Source: Prosthecobacter fusiformis (lineage in GTDB: Bacteria > Verrucomicrobiota > Verrucomicrobiia > Verrucomicrobiales > Verrucomicrobiaceae). From it: a stretch of 64,000 nucleotides of DNA. Shown here piece after piece: positions 1-9,748 of the stretch (position 1 is its first letter; each line of letters starts with the position of its first letter). The stretch spans positions 1 to 64,000 of the forward strand of contig NZ_SOCA01000006.1 of assembly GCF_004364345.1 (NCBI RefSeq), in the 5' to 3' direction. Position numbers and translations under genes: made by a program. The notes under the pieces were generated by a model, which was not told where the DNA came from, did not search any database, and saw only the letters and a program-made list of their open reading frames with translations.

Positions 1-1
1 A

Positions 2-109
2 GAGGTATCGCTCAGCGCCCTGGGCTACAACATGCGCCGCGTTCTGAACATCGTCGGCACAGGGGAACTGATCAAACACCTCGGCAAACGGGCTGCGACC
101 GCCGCCTGA
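2..109 (+). CDS. Transposase, C-terminal fragment (cut by window edge)
   Basis: An open frame enters from the left edge and stops at TGA 107-109, giving 35 residues that include YNMRRVLNIVG. This tail resembles the C-terminus of DDE transposases of the IS5/IS1182 type, where a YN-x-KR-x-hydrophobic-G motif closes the protein. The body of the gene lies outside the window, so catalytic residues cannot be checked and the family is uncertain. No clear terminal inverted repeat could be recognised in the following 200 bases, which should contain the right end of the element. Confidence 0.5.
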   Translation, partial: EVSLSALGYNMRRVLNIVGTGELIKHLGKRAATAA

Positions 110-386
110 GGAGGCAAAGGAGTGCCCAGGGAGAGGCAGTCAAAGCCGACCGGATGCGAAAAGGACGGCCAGTGGCTAAGAACCCAAAAGCGGCCTGGCC
201 ATCTAAAAATAAAATCCTCCTACCTTAGCCCCCTCTCCCGCATCCCAAAACCAGTCCTAGAGTTGCCCTGTTCACTTCTCAGCGAGTTTTGAAACAGTCT
301 GGCCAGCAGGTGGGTCTGGTGGTCTAACGGCATCGCACCACCCATCCCCCACGCCCTGGCGCTGCACTACTCACTCACCCACCCAC
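110..386. other. Non-coding stretch between transposase and RRM gene
   Basis: No convincing gene is visible. The stretch probably contains the right end of the insertion sequence, but no paired inverted repeat can be assigned without the left end. A C/A-rich run at about 345-385 has no coding character. Confidence 0.4.
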
Positions 387-387
387 G

Positions 388-418
388 AAAAAGGCGGAAT
401 CCTCAGGGATTCCGCCTT
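388..418 (-). terminator. Rho-independent terminator of the RRM gene
   Basis: Perfect 12-bp inverted repeat: arm 391-402, 4-base loop 403-406, arm 407-418. Read on the minus strand it is followed by a run of five T (388-392). It lies about 30 bases past the stop of the minus-strand RNA-binding protein gene. Confidence 0.9.
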
Positions 419-451
419 CAAAGTTTTCTGAGTGGCTAGGCCACAGAGCGA

Positions 452-925
452 TTACCAGCGTTCGCCGCCTTCGCCCTTGCCGCCGCGATCGCGATCCCAG
501 CTCTTGCCGCCGCGACCACCGCCACCGCCGCCGCCGCCACCGTAGCCGCCACGGCCACCGCCGCCGCCGCCACCACCGCCGCTGTAGCCACCACGGCCAC
601 CGCCGCCGCCACCACCGCCGCCGCCGTAACCGCCACGGCTGCCGCCGCCACCACCGCCACCGAAGGCAGGGCGCTCTTCTTTCGGACGGGCTTCATTGAT
701 CGTCAGGGAGCGACCACCGAAGTCTTTGCCGTTCAGGCCAGTGATGGCTGCCGTCATGGCTTCCGGTGTGTCCATGCTGACGAAGGCGAACCCACGTGGG
801 CGACCGCTCTCACGGTCCATCGGCAGGAAGACATCGGTAACGCCGCCGAATTGGGCAAAGAGATCGCGCAGATCTACATCGGTGGCACTGAAGGGGAGGT
901 TCCCCACATACATTTTCGTATTCAT
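452..925 (-). CDS. RNA-binding protein, RRM plus glycine-rich tail
   Basis: 157 residues. Residues 3-80 form one RNA recognition motif with an RNP2-like element (MYVGNLPF) and RNP1 (RGFAFVSM). Residues about 90-145 are almost pure glycine, with regularly spaced RGGY blocks like the RGG boxes of eukaryotic hnRNP and plant/cyanobacterial GRP proteins. Bacterial members are often cold-induced and are thought to act as RNA chaperones; that role is inferred from the family. The ATG at 925 starts directly before the RRM and has no clear Shine-Dalgarno. It is a single-gene unit with its own terminator. The glycine tract creates open Ala-rich frames in other phases that are not genes. Confidence 0.93.
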   Translation of the reverse strand: MNTKMYVGNLPFSATDVDLRDLFAQFGGVTDVFLPMDRESGRPRGFAFVSMDTPEAMTAAITGLNGKDFGGRSLTINEARPKEERPAFGGGGGGGSRGGYGGGGGGGGGGRGGYSGGGGGGGGGRGGYGGGGGGGGGRGGKSWDRDRGGKGEGGERW

Positions 926-1163
926 TTCGGTAATAACTGAGTGGTCACTGAATTATGATCAGCCAGAACCCTCACCGACGAAACATTCACCTGATGAACT
1001 TCTGGACCTAACCCTCAAACAGGTGGACGCATCGGAGGTGTTGCAGAGCCAGGGTTCAATTGCAAGTCCTTTTCTTGCCTGCACGAGACTTTAAATTTTT
1101 TAAGGAGGGCGTGCAATTTGCCCACCATGCACCTCCGCTTACCTGTGCTATCCTTGTCTTTTT

Positions 1164-1919
1164 GTGCTCCACGCTGTTAACCCAGACTTCACTCTCTTGG
1201 ATGAAACCGACGATTACATCGTCGTGGATAAACCTGCCCCTTTGCAGGTACATCCCAGCACCCCCAATGGCACTTGGACGCTCTGGCACGGCCTCAATGA
1301 ACTGCTCGCTTATGAGATGGCCAATGGCGGTCAAATCTCCATCATCAACCGGCTGGACCGCGAGACCAGCGGCACCGTCCTGGTGGCGAAGAACCAGCCT
1401 GCGGCCCGCCGTTTCGGCATCGCCATGCAGGAGCGGCAGTTTCACAAGACCTACCTCGCCATCGTCCACGGCTGGCCAGAATGGGAGGAACTGGACCTCA
1501 ACGCCCCAATTCTACGCAAAGGTGAGGTCGCCGAATCGCCTATCTGGGTGAAGCAAATCGTTCATCCCGATGGAGCCGCCTGCCAGACACGCTTCTGGTT
1601 ATTCCAAAAGGTATCGCATCCTCAGGCTGGGCCGCTGGCATTGGTGGAGGCCGCGCCTGTCACTGGTCGCATGCACCAGATCCGTGTGCATTTAGCCCAT
1701 CTCGGCCATCCCATTCTGGGGGATAAGATCTATGGGGCGGATGAGACCTGCTACCTGGATTTCATCCAGACCGGCTGGACTCCAGATTTGGAAAAGCGCC
1801 TCCACTTCTCCCGCCAGGCCCTGCATTCTCATCGGCTCGAGGTCCGCACGCCCGATTTTACCCACATCTGGCAGGCCTCACTCCCAGTGGAGATGCAGCG
1901 CTGGATATATCCTGACTAG
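1164..1919 (+). CDS. RluA-family RNA pseudouridine synthase
   Basis: 251 residues. It isomerises uridine to pseudouridine in rRNA or tRNA. The RluA-type catalytic motif is present (INRLDRETSG, residues about 61-70, with the nucleophilic Asp), as are the downstream KTYLAIVHG and GRMHQIRVH motifs typical of the family. There is no N-terminal S4 domain, so it is a short single-domain member. The start is taken as GTG 1164, because the product then begins just before the conserved VVDKP segment. It is convergent with the peptide-binding protein gene, with 18 bases between stops. Which uridine it modifies cannot be read from the sequence. Confidence 0.9.
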   Translation: MLHAVNPDFTLLDETDDYIVVDKPAPLQVHPSTPNGTWTLWHGLNELLAYEMANGGQISIINRLDRETSGTVLVAKNQPAARRFGIAMQERQFHKTYLAIVHGWPEWEELDLNAPILRKGEVAESPIWVKQIVHPDGAACQTRFWLFQKVSHPQAGPLALVEAAPVTGRMHQIRVHLAHLGHPILGDKIYGADETCYLDFIQTGWTPDLEKRLHFSRQALHSHRLEVRTPDFTHIWQASLPVEMQRWIYPD

Positions 1920-1937
1920 ATGCACCAGTGACGCACA

Positions 1938-3572
1938 TCACTGCGGCTCCAGATACACAGCTTTGTAACAGCGATGCTCCAGGAGGGAAGACTTCAGTCC
2001 TTTCACTTCCGGTCGGCTCAGGTGCGCGCGCACATACCAGTAGAGCGGGATCATCGGCAACTCATCCAGCAGCAGCAGTTCAGCCTCCGTCAGCAGGGCC
2101 ATGCGCCGGGTGCTTTCGCCTTCGCGCAGGGAGGCCTGCATCAGTTCATCGTAGCGGGCATTGCTCCAGCCCGTATTGTTATTGCCATCACCCGTCTGCC
2201 AGATGCTCAGAAAGGTATAGGGGTCCAGGTAATCGCCGATCCAGCCCGCCCGGCATACCTGGTAGTCCAGCGTGCGCTGGCTTTTCAGATACACGTTCCA
2301 CTCCTCGTTTAGCACCCCCACCGGGATGTTCAGGTTCTTCTTCCACATCTCCTGGATGGCCTCGCCGATGGTGCGGTGGGATTCCAGGGTGTTGATCAGG
2401 ATATCAAACTTGGGGAACCCTTGGCCATTGGGAAACCCCGCCTCCGCCAGCAGGCGACGCGCTTCCTCAGGGTCATATTTCAGCACCCCCGGCGTCTCGT
2501 AGCCTTCGCCTGCACCCGGCGGCGTGAAGCCCACCGCAGGCTTTTGCCCACCACGCAGCACATTGCGGATCAATGTTTCCTGGTCCACCGCCAGCGTCAG
2601 CGCCTTGCGCACACGCTTATCGTTAAAGGGCGGCTTCGTCACATTGATGCGGTAAAAATACGTGCCCAGCATCGGATCGATGTGGAAGACTTCCGGCTCC
2701 TTTTCACGGTAGTAGTCCAGCTTGGACAGGGGCACCGTGTTCGTCGCATGGATCTGCCCATCGCGAAAAGCCCGTTCCTCCGTCGCATCACTGACGATGG
2801 GGATGAACTGGATCTCATTCAGTTTCACGATGCCTGCATCCCAGTAGAGCGGATTCCGCTCCACGGTGATGGAGTGGGTATAGCGCCATTCTTTGAGCTT
2901 GAACGGGCCATTGCCCACGAGGTTTCCCACTCGCGTCCACTGGGTATCCCGGTCAGTCATTTTGCCAAATCGCTCGATCACGTGCCTCGGCACAGGATGC
3001 CAGGAGTAATGCTTCAGCATCGAGGGCAGATAGGGTGCAGGTCCTTTGAGGATGATCTGCAAAGTGTGATCATCCAGCGCCTTGGCACCCACTTGCGTGA
3101 AATCTTTGACCTCCCCTTTATTGAACTCCTCCGCATTCAGCATGGGGTAGAGCATGGGCGCATACGGCCCCGCCAGTGCCGGGGTCAGGATGCGTTGAAA
3201 GGAGAATAAAAAATCAGCAGCCGTCAGCGGCGTGCCATCACTCCACCGCCCCTCCTTGCGCAGGTGAAAGGTCCAGGTGATGAAATCCTGCGTTTCCCAG
3301 TGCGTGGCCGCTCCCGGGCCATTCGCATCTGGATCTTCAGGCGTCGTCGCCACCAGTCCCTCGAAAAGCGCGTCAAAGAGATGATGCTCCGGCACGCCTG
3401 TGGCCAGTTGTGGGTCCATCGTTTCCGGCTCGGCCCCGTTGGCGATGATGAGGATGCCCTTTTCTGTAGCCTCGGTGATGCGGGTCGGCCGATGGTTGCG
3501 CGATTGATGGAACGCAAACACCGCCCCGATCAGGCCGGTCAAAATCAAAGCTCGTGTGATCCAGGCGCGCAT
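1938..3572 (-). CDS. Oligopeptide ABC transporter solute-binding protein (SBP_bac_5)
   Basis: 543 residues from ATG 3572. The N-terminus is Arg-containing and followed by a hydrophobic stretch, so it is a probable signal or anchor segment. The body is a family 5 extracellular binding protein of the OppA/DppA type: the ANGAEPETMDPQLATG start, the LRKEGRWSDGTPLTAADF region and the KRVRKALTLAVD region are typical. It would capture peptides in the periplasm. An upstream start at 3659 is possible, but 3572 has GGGGAAA just before it and puts the signal sequence first. The gene diverges from the permease operon at 4063, which suggests the two units form one import system with two binding proteins. 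Confidence 0.9.
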   Translation of the reverse strand: MRAWITRALILTGLIGAVFAFHQSRNHRPTRITEATEKGILIIANGAEPETMDPQLATGVPEHHLFDALFEGLVATTPEDPDANGPGAATHWETQDFITWTFHLRKEGRWSDGTPLTAADFLFSFQRILTPALAGPYAPMLYPMLNAEEFNKGEVKDFTQVGAKALDDHTLQIILKGPAPYLPSMLKHYSWHPVPRHVIERFGKMTDRDTQWTRVGNLVGNGPFKLKEWRYTHSITVERNPLYWDAGIVKLNEIQFIPIVSDATEERAFRDGQIHATNTVPLSKLDYYREKEPEVFHIDPMLGTYFYRINVTKPPFNDKRVRKALTLAVDQETLIRNVLRGGQKPAVGFTPPGAGEGYETPGVLKYDPEEARRLLAEAGFPNGQGFPKFDILINTLESHRTIGEAIQEMWKKNLNIPVGVLNEEWNVYLKSQRTLDYQVCRAGWIGDYLDPYTFLSIWQTGDGNNNTGWSNARYDELMQASLREGESTRRMALLTEAELLLLDELPMIPLYWYVRAHLSRPEVKGLKSSLLEHRCYKAVYLEPQ

Positions 3573-3751
3573 GGTTTCCCCAGCGTGCTGGACACGCCCT
3601 AGCTTGTCAATCCCCCAGACCTCTCCCGAGTAGCGGAAATGCATGGGCAGCCAGGTCACGCTCAGCGCCTTTTTTCATTTGGGTTAAATAATGGGATATG
3701 ATAGTATATAATAGCGTGCCTGTTCCCATTCCAGATACTGCTCCCGGTTTT

Positions 3752-3870
3752 CCCCATCCATCCCCCCATGGGGAAATGCATCCCCATGAAATCCCCATCG
3801 TAATTCTTTCATTATCAATGGGATGAAGCCAAAAATGCCCACATGAGGAAAATTTCAAATGTATCCCCAT
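3752..3870. repeat. Cluster of TCCCCAT motifs in divergent intergenic region
   Basis: The 490-base gap between the divergent transporter units (3573-4062) has no gene. Five CCCCAT hexamers sit on the plus strand at 3752, 3764, 3782, 3793 and 3865. The second is part of a perfect CCCCATGGGG palindrome (3764-3773). A TATAAT hexamer occurs at 3707-3712 on the plus strand, but no good -35 goes with it. The motif spacing is irregular, so an operator role is only a suggestion. Confidence 0.4.
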
Positions 3871-4062
3871 ATCCCCCGATACCCTTGTTTTGTTGAGTTC
3901 CTCGATTGAATGAAAAAGCCATAAGAGCTGTCTGAACTGCCACACCTCGTCTGCGCCCCTTATTCCATGGCTTATGCTCCTTATTCCTCCAGTCTTCAGG
4001 CATTCTTTGGCAGAAGTTCTTGAGCATTCCGGCGTATTGTCTGACTGTTAAGCTCCCACTTC

Positions 4063-5319
4063 ATGCGCGACTATTTCATCCGACGCTTTTTGCTCATCCT
4101 CCCGACGCTGATCGGGGCGACGATGGTGGTGTACTTCATCACCCGCATGGCCCCCGGAGGCCCGGTCGAAGCGATGATGCGGAATTCCATGGCCCTTTCT
4201 GCCAACCGCAGCATGAAGGACGCCGGGGGTTCCCTCAGTGAGGAGCAGAAGGAGCAGATCAAGGCCCGCTTTAAGCTCGATAAACCTTACTTGATCGGGT
4301 ACCTCATGTGGCTCGGGGCTTTGCCAGATGAACTGGATAAACGCTTCATCAAATTTGAGGAGGGGAAGGATTCCGCACCGCTGACACTAAAATCTCTCCT
4401 GCCCAAGTCTGAGTGGAAAACGAACAATGCCTATCGTGTCATCCAGGCCACCGTCTCCCGTGATGGATCATTGAAGGATGAGCAGGGAAAAACGGTAGAT
4501 GGATGGAAGGTCACACTGGAACCTGAAAAGCAGCGTGCGGTCATCTTTCGGCCCCAGTTTGATGGCCTTCTACAAGGTTCCTTTGGTTACTCCCTGCGCT
4601 ACAATGACAGCGTCTGGACCATGATCGTGGAGCGCATGCCTATTTCCATTTTCTTCGGCCTGGCCTCCTTTCTGATCATGTATTCAGTGTGCCTCCCTTT
4701 GGGCGTGCTGAAGGCCATCAAGCATCGGACCTTCATTGATAATGCCTCCTCTTTGCTGATCTTTGGTGCATACGCCATTCCATCCTTTGCCCTGGGCAGT
4801 GTATTGGTGGTTTACGTCGCCGCCCGTTGGGGCTGGTTTCCCTCCGGTGGTTTCACCAGTGAGAACTTTGCCGACCTCGGCCTGTTCGCCAAAGTCTTGG
4901 ATTTGCTGCATCACGCAGCCCTGCCTCTGCTTTGCTACATCATTGGCAGCTTTGCCCTGCTGACCATGATGATGAAAAACAACCTCATGGATAATCTCGC
5001 GGCCGATTATGTCCGCACCGCGATAGCCAAAGGAGCCGGTTTTAAACGTGCCGTGCTTCACCATGCGCTGCGGAATTCACTCATCCCTGTGGCCAGTACC
5101 CTGGGCGGTGTCGTGATGATCTTTGTGGGCGGCTCCGTACTTATCGAGCGTATTTTTGACATCAATGGTCTGGGCATGCTGCATTTCCAGGCCGTGCTGG
5201 ACCGGGACATCACCCTCATGATGGGCCTGCTGACCGTGGACGTCTTTTTGATCATGATCGGTAACATCCTGTCCGATTACTTTGTGGCCCTGGCCGATCC
5301 CCGCATCCGCTTTGACTGA
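4063..5319 (+). CDS. Peptide ABC transporter permease (OppB/YejB-like)
   Basis: 418 residues. An N-terminal membrane helix (MRDYFIRRFLLILPTLIG) is followed by a long non-membrane insert of about 150 residues. The BPD_transp_1 core then has several helices and the EAA-like loop (DYVRTAIAKGAG, residues about 310-320) that contacts the ATPase. The length and the large insert match YejB, the microcin C/peptide transporter type, better than classic OppB of about 306 residues. It is the first gene of a five-gene plus-strand operon, and the next gene starts 3 bases after its stop. Confidence 0.92.
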   Translation: MRDYFIRRFLLILPTLIGATMVVYFITRMAPGGPVEAMMRNSMALSANRSMKDAGGSLSEEQKEQIKARFKLDKPYLIGYLMWLGALPDELDKRFIKFEEGKDSAPLTLKSLLPKSEWKTNNAYRVIQATVSRDGSLKDEQGKTVDGWKVTLEPEKQRAVIFRPQFDGLLQGSFGYSLRYNDSVWTMIVERMPISIFFGLASFLIMYSVCLPLGVLKAIKHRTFIDNASSLLIFGAYAIPSFALGSVLVVYVAARWGWFPSGGFTSENFADLGLFAKVLDLLHHAALPLLCYIIGSFALLTMMMKNNLMDNLAADYVRTAIAKGAGFKRAVLHHALRNSLIPVASTLGGVVMIFVGGSVLIERIFDINGLGMLHFQAVLDRDITLMMGLLTVDVFLIMIGNILSDYFVALADPRIRFD

Positions 5320-5322
5320 CGC

Positions 5323-6840
5323 ATGACCCCGCGCACCCTTGGCATCGCCCTCACGATTTTCGCCTTCCTGGCAGCCTTGTTCCGCTGGCTGGGATTTCTT
5401 GTGCCCGTGTTCAAGCTGCCCTTTCTCGGCGGTGCCTGGGCAGGCTGGATTTTGGTCAGCTTATGCGGCCTCGCTGGCTTGAGGCTTTTGCTCAAAGGCC
5501 AGCGGGAGTGGCAGTTCAGCCCACTCACCCTGAAGCAGTTCCGCCGCTTCCGTTCCCTCCGGCGCGGTTACATTTCCTTCCTCATCCTGCTATCTCTCGC
5601 GGGGGGTGCCGCTTTGGACAATCTCATCGTCGGTAAGCGTGCCCTTGTCGTCAGCCATGCAGGCAGTCTCTACTTTCCTTTTCTGCGCAGTGATGTCATT
5701 CCGGGGAAAACCTTTGGCCTGGAATACGATGCGGAAACCAACTACCGCGAGCTGAAGCGTGTGTTTGAAAAAGAGGACAAGGGCTGGGTGCTTCTGCCTC
5801 CAGTGCCCTATGCACCTTCTTTGGATTCGGAGGACATCATTGAGACATTGGAAAAGCGCACCGATGGCCAGGTTTACCAGGCTGGGTCCAAGGAGGCTTT
5901 CAATGGCCGGGCCTACACTGTTTTCAAATCCAAGCCGGAACAAAAACGCCAGGAGTTCACCTACCGTGCCGGATTGCTTCAGGGGGAAATGCGCGGCTGG
6001 GATGCCGAAGGGGAGCAGGTGGAACGAGCCCGATATGACCATGGTCAACGTGTCGAATTCACCGACTACACACTTGAAAAAACGGTGGACTCGCTCACTG
6101 CCGAGGCAGGGCCGGATCTGCTGACGATCATTTATCCGCCTTCACCGCCATCGTGGAGCCAAGGGCATTATCTGGGCACGAATGCCTCCGGGTTGGATGT
6201 GCTCGCCGTTTTGTATGGTGGCCTTCAGCAGGCATTGATTGCAGCCACCTTGTTTGTGACCTTCGTGTTTGTGGTCGGCATTTTTGTCGGTGGGGTGGCG
6301 GGTTACTTTGGGGGCTGGCTGGATCTCATCGCCCAGCGCCTCATCGAAATTTGGGGTGTATTGCCTTTCCTATTCGTCGTGATGATTGTCAGCTCCTTGA
6401 TCCAGCCCACCCTGGTCATCCTGGTGGGCATCATTGCCATGTTTGGCTGGATGGGCACAGCCACTTACCTGCGCACCGCCACCTATCGGGAAAAAGCGCG
6501 GGATTATGTGGCTTCGGCCAGGTTGCTCGGGGCCAGCACGGGACGTGTGCTCTTTAAGCATATCCTGCCCAATACCATCGCCATTCTCGTCACCCTCGCC
6601 CCATTTGAAATCGCCGGCGTGATCACCTCCCTGGCCGCCCTCGATTTCCTGGGCTTTGGCCTACCGCCGGAGGTTCCAAGCTGGGGTCGCCTGCTGCATG
6701 AAGGTACGGAAAGCTTCAATTATCCCTGGATCGTTAGTGCAGCTTTCTCCGCCATGGTCGGCACTTTGATTTTGGTCACCTTTGTGGGTGAGGCTGTGCG
6801 TGAGGCCTTCGATCCGAAGAAATTTACCACTTACAGGTGA
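5323..6840 (+). CDS. Peptide ABC transporter permease (OppC/YejE-like)
   Basis: 505 residues, longer than typical OppC or YejE (300-350). Extra N-terminal helices and an insert at about residues 100-260 come before the BPD_transp_1 domain (residues about 300-495). The EAA loop reads DYVASARLLGAS. It pairs with the preceding YejB-like protein to form the membrane channel. The large soluble insert carries a MORN-like stretch (LLQGEMRGWDAEGEQ). Its stop overlaps the start of the next gene by one base (TGATG), which indicates translational coupling. Confidence 0.9.
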   Translation: MTPRTLGIALTIFAFLAALFRWLGFLVPVFKLPFLGGAWAGWILVSLCGLAGLRLLLKGQREWQFSPLTLKQFRRFRSLRRGYISFLILLSLAGGAALDNLIVGKRALVVSHAGSLYFPFLRSDVIPGKTFGLEYDAETNYRELKRVFEKEDKGWVLLPPVPYAPSLDSEDIIETLEKRTDGQVYQAGSKEAFNGRAYTVFKSKPEQKRQEFTYRAGLLQGEMRGWDAEGEQVERARYDHGQRVEFTDYTLEKTVDSLTAEAGPDLLTIIYPPSPPSWSQGHYLGTNASGLDVLAVLYGGLQQALIAATLFVTFVFVVGIFVGGVAGYFGGWLDLIAQRLIEIWGVLPFLFVVMIVSSLIQPTLVILVGIIAMFGWMGTATYLRTATYREKARDYVASARLLGASTGRVLFKHILPNTIAILVTLAPFEIAGVITSLAALDFLGFGLPPEVPSWGRLLHEGTESFNYPWIVSAAFSAMVGTLILVTFVGEAVREAFDPKKFTTYR

Positions 6841-8762
6841 TGAGCTTTTTACCTTCCATTCTCCGGGTCTCGTGCCTGGCCCTTCTGCTGGGTGCACCGG
6901 CCGTCCTGGCCGATGACGACCGCTTTCCGCCTTATGATAACACTGAGGAAGTGAAGGCTTTCTGGGCCTCAAAGCCAGACTTTTTTCAGTGGAAGACTCC
7001 TGCGGACCTGCCCGCAGATTTGAAGTGGGAAAACGGCGCAGACCTGCCAGAAATGGGAGATCCTGCGGCTAAAAAAGGCGGCGTGTTTCATGATCAGATT
7101 GACGGTTATCCCGCCACCTTTAGGTTCATCGGCCCGGATGCCAACGGCTCCTTCCGTGGCGAGCACTGGGACAACATTTATGTCTGGATTGTCCAGCCGC
7201 ACATGAACGTCAGCGGCTGGGTGCCGGGCATTGCGGATGAATGGGCCATCTCTCCCGACAAGCGAACCATCTACTTTAAGCTGGACCCGAAGGCGACTTA
7301 TTCGGATGGCGTGCCCATCACGGTGGAGGACTTCTTCATGACGTTCTTCATCATGCTCAGCCCGAATATCCAGGACCCTTGGTATAACGATTATTACTCC
7401 AAGGAGTTCACGGCCATCACGAAGTATGATGACCACACTTTTGCATTCACCATTCCTGAGCCGAAGCCGGATCCCCTTTGGTATGTGGGTGACTTTCCAC
7501 CCTGCCCAAGACACTTTTTCAAAGAGTTTACAGATGACTTTCCTGCCCGCTATCAATGGCGGAAATCTCCCACCACCGGGGCTTATGAAATCTATCCTGA
7601 AGGAATGAAAAAGGGCCGTAGTGTCACCCTTTCTCGGGTGAAAAACTGGTGGGCCAAGGATAAGAAGCACTATCGCTACCGCTTCAATCCGGACTTTATC
7701 GAATACAAAGTCATCGGCAGCATGGACAAGGCCTTTGAGATGTTCCGCCAGGGGCAGATTGACTGGTTCGCCATGGGCCTGCCGCGCTATTGGTATGACA
7801 AGGCTGAAATCCCGGAGATCTACAATGGCTACATTGAGAGGCAGATTTTTTTCAATGACTATCCGCGTATCTCGCGCGGCATTTACATCAATCAAAGGAA
7901 TCCTCCTTTGGACAATCTGGATGTGCGCATCGGTATCGCTCATGCCCTGAATTTCCAAAAGGTGATCGAGGTGGATTTTCGCGGGGATTACGTGCGCATG
8001 CGCAATACCTCAGCGGGTTTTGGCCGTTTCACCAACACCAATGTCCGCCCTCGGGAATACGATGTGGTGAAGGCGCGGCAGGCTTTTGCCAAAGGTGGTT
8101 TTGCTACTGCTGGCCGGGATGGCGTGCTGGTGAATTCGCAGGGGAAACGCCTCTCCGTGACACTGTCCCTTCCGCAAGGTCCCTTTGGCCCCATCGCTCT
8201 CCGTTTGAAGGAGGAGGCTTTGAGGGCTGGCCTCGAAATCATTGTTGAGGAAATGGACTTCACTCAGCTCATGAAAAAAAGTGATCAAAAGAATCACGAA
8301 CTCATCTTCGCCGGTTTTGGAGCCACACTGCCCTACCCACGTTTTTGGGAGAATTACCATTCCTCCAATGCCTGGAAGGTTGAGCCTGACGGCAGCAAGA
8401 AAATCGTACCTGATACCAATAACTTAACGATGACCGCAGACCCTGAAATGGACGTGATCATTGACCAGCAGCGCAAGGCACAAACGGAAGATGAAGTGGA
8501 GCGCCTGAGTTGGAAATTGCAGGAGATGGTGGAAGAAAAATGTGTGTCCATCCCTGCCTGGGAATCGCCTTCCTATCGTTTCGGATACTGGCGCTGGATC
8601 AAGTGGCCCAAGGACGGCAATTTCAAAAACAGCCAGTTACCCATGGATACACATGTCCATTGGATCGACGAGGCAGTGAAGGAAGAGACGCTGGAGGCGC
8701 GGCGTGAAGGCAAATCCTTCGGTGAAACCATCCGTGTCTTTGACCAATACAAACAGAACTGA
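6840..8762 (+). CDS. Peptide ABC transporter solute-binding protein (YejA-like)
   Basis: 640 residues from ATG 6840; a GTG at 6837 is the alternative. A signal peptide of about 25 residues ends near VLADDD. The mature part is a large family 5 binding protein (SBP_bac_5), with features such as [21 protein letters not shown] and [15 protein letters not shown]. At about 600 residues it fits the YejA group rather than OppA (about 540). It delivers peptides to the two permeases upstream. Stop and next start overlap by one base. The window therefore encodes two different binding proteins for what looks like one channel. Confidence 0.92.
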   Translation: MSFLPSILRVSCLALLLGAPAVLADDDRFPPYDNTEEVKAFWASKPDFFQWKTPADLPADLKWENGADLPEMGDPAAKKGGVFHDQIDGYPATFRFIGPDANGSFRGEHWDNIYVWIVQPHMNVSGWVPGIADEWAISPDKRTIYFKLDPKATYSDGVPITVEDFFMTFFIMLSPNIQDPWYNDYYSKEFTAITKYDDHTFAFTIPEPKPDPLWYVGDFPPCPRHFFKEFTDDFPARYQWRKSPTTGAYEIYPEGMKKGRSVTLSRVKNWWAKDKKHYRYRFNPDFIEYKVIGSMDKAFEMFRQGQIDWFAMGLPRYWYDKAEIPEIYNGYIERQIFFNDYPRISRGIYINQRNPPLDNLDVRIGIAHALNFQKVIEVDFRGDYVRMRNTSAGFGRFTNTNVRPREYDVVKARQAFAKGGFATAGRDGVLVNSQGKRLSVTLSLPQGPFGPIALRLKEEALRAGLEIIVEEMDFTQLMKKSDQKNHELIFAGFGATLPYPRFWENYHSSNAWKVEPDGSKKIVPDTNNLTMTADPEMDVIIDQQRKAQTEDEVERLSWKLQEMVEEKCVSIPAWESPSYRFGYWRWIKWPKDGNFKNSQLPMDTHVHWIDEAVKEETLEARREGKSFGETIRVFDQYKQN

Positions 8763-9748
8763 TGAGCTCCGTGGACACCATTTTACAGGTCGAAAACCTT
8801 GTCACCGCATTCGACACGGATGCCGGGCGGATGACGGCGGTGGATGGCATCAGCTTTGAAGTGCCGCGCGGGAAAACTCTAGGGATTGTCGGCGAGTCTG
8901 GCTGTGGCAAAAGTGTGACCGCTTTTTCCATCACCCGACTGCTTCCCCAGCCTCATGGAAAGATCCTGGGCGGTAGCATCCGCTTTGAAGGAAAGGATCT
9001 CATCAACCTGCCTCTGGATGAAATGCGCAATGTGCGCGGCAACGAGATCAGCATGATTTTCCAGGAGCCGATGACCGCGCTGAACCCGGTGCAGACCGTG
9101 GGCCGCCAGTTGGGCGAGGCTATCCTCTTGCATGACAAATGCAGTAAGGCAGAGGTCCTTTCCCGTAGCTTGGACATGATGAAAAAGGTGCGCATACCCG
9201 CTCCTGAAACCCGTCTGGGTGAGTATCCTCACCAGCTTAGCGGCGGTATGCGCCAGCGTGTGATGATCGCCATGGCATTGATTAATAAACCGAAGTTGCT
9301 CATCGCGGATGAGCCGACGACGGCGCTGGATGTGACGGTGCAGGCCCAGATCCTGGCGCTCATTGCGGATCTGCAAAAGGAGATGGGCATGAGTGTCGTG
9401 CTTATCACCCATGACCTCGGCGTCATCGCGGAAGTATGCGATGAAGTGGCCGTGATGTATGCCGGACGTATCGTGGAAAGAGCGAATGTATTCGATCTGT
9501 TCGCGAATCCCCGTCATGCCTATACTCAGGGTCTGCTGGAGAGCATACCCCGCCTGGACAGCCGCCCCAAGACCCTTCTGAAAGCCATCCGTGGCAATGT
9601 CCCCGGTATCGCTGACTTCCAGCCTGGTTGCCGTTTCGCTGAACGTTCAGGCCGTGAACACCGGACGGAGCATCTGCATACTCGTCCTCCATTTGTTGAG
9701 ATCTCGCCTAACCACTGGGTTGAAAACTGCCCCATCTGCGTCGCATGA
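8762..9748 (+). CDS. oppD: Peptide ABC transporter ATP-binding protein OppD/DppD
   Basis: 328 residues. It has Walker A GESGCGKS (residues about 43-50), the ABC signature LSGGMRQRV, Walker [13 protein letters not shown] and a downstream switch His (ITHDL). The C-terminal oligopeptide/dipeptide extension ([10 protein letters not shown]) normally carries a Cys-rich Fe-S site. The Cys set here looks partial (one in PGC, two near the C-terminus), so cluster binding is uncertain. It powers import with the following OppF. In the YejABEF system the two ATPases are fused in one YejF chain; here they are separate genes overlapping by four bases (ATGA). Confidence 0.95.
   Translation: MSSVDTILQVENLVTAFDTDAGRMTAVDGISFEVPRGKTLGIVGESGCGKSVTAFSITRLLPQPHGKILGGSIRFEGKDLINLPLDEMRNVRGNEISMIFQEPMTALNPVQTVGRQLGEAILLHDKCSKAEVLSRSLDMMKKVRIPAPETRLGEYPHQLSGGMRQRVMIAMALINKPKLLIADEPTTALDVTVQAQILALIADLQKEMGMSVVLITHDLGVIAEVCDEVAVMYAGRIVERANVFDLFANPRHAYTQGLLESIPRLDSRPKTLLKAIRGNVPGIADFQPGCRFAERSGREHRTEHLHTRPPFVEISPNHWVENCPICVA

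Noticed and set aside
436..696. Ala/Val-rich minus-strand frame over the glycine tract of the RRM gene
   Set aside because: Shifted-frame reading of GGC-rich codons; the RRM frame explains the region.
1040..1085. GGTTCAATTGC resembling a tRNA T-loop
   Set aside because: No complementary T-stem, no anticodon arm and no acceptor stem around it.
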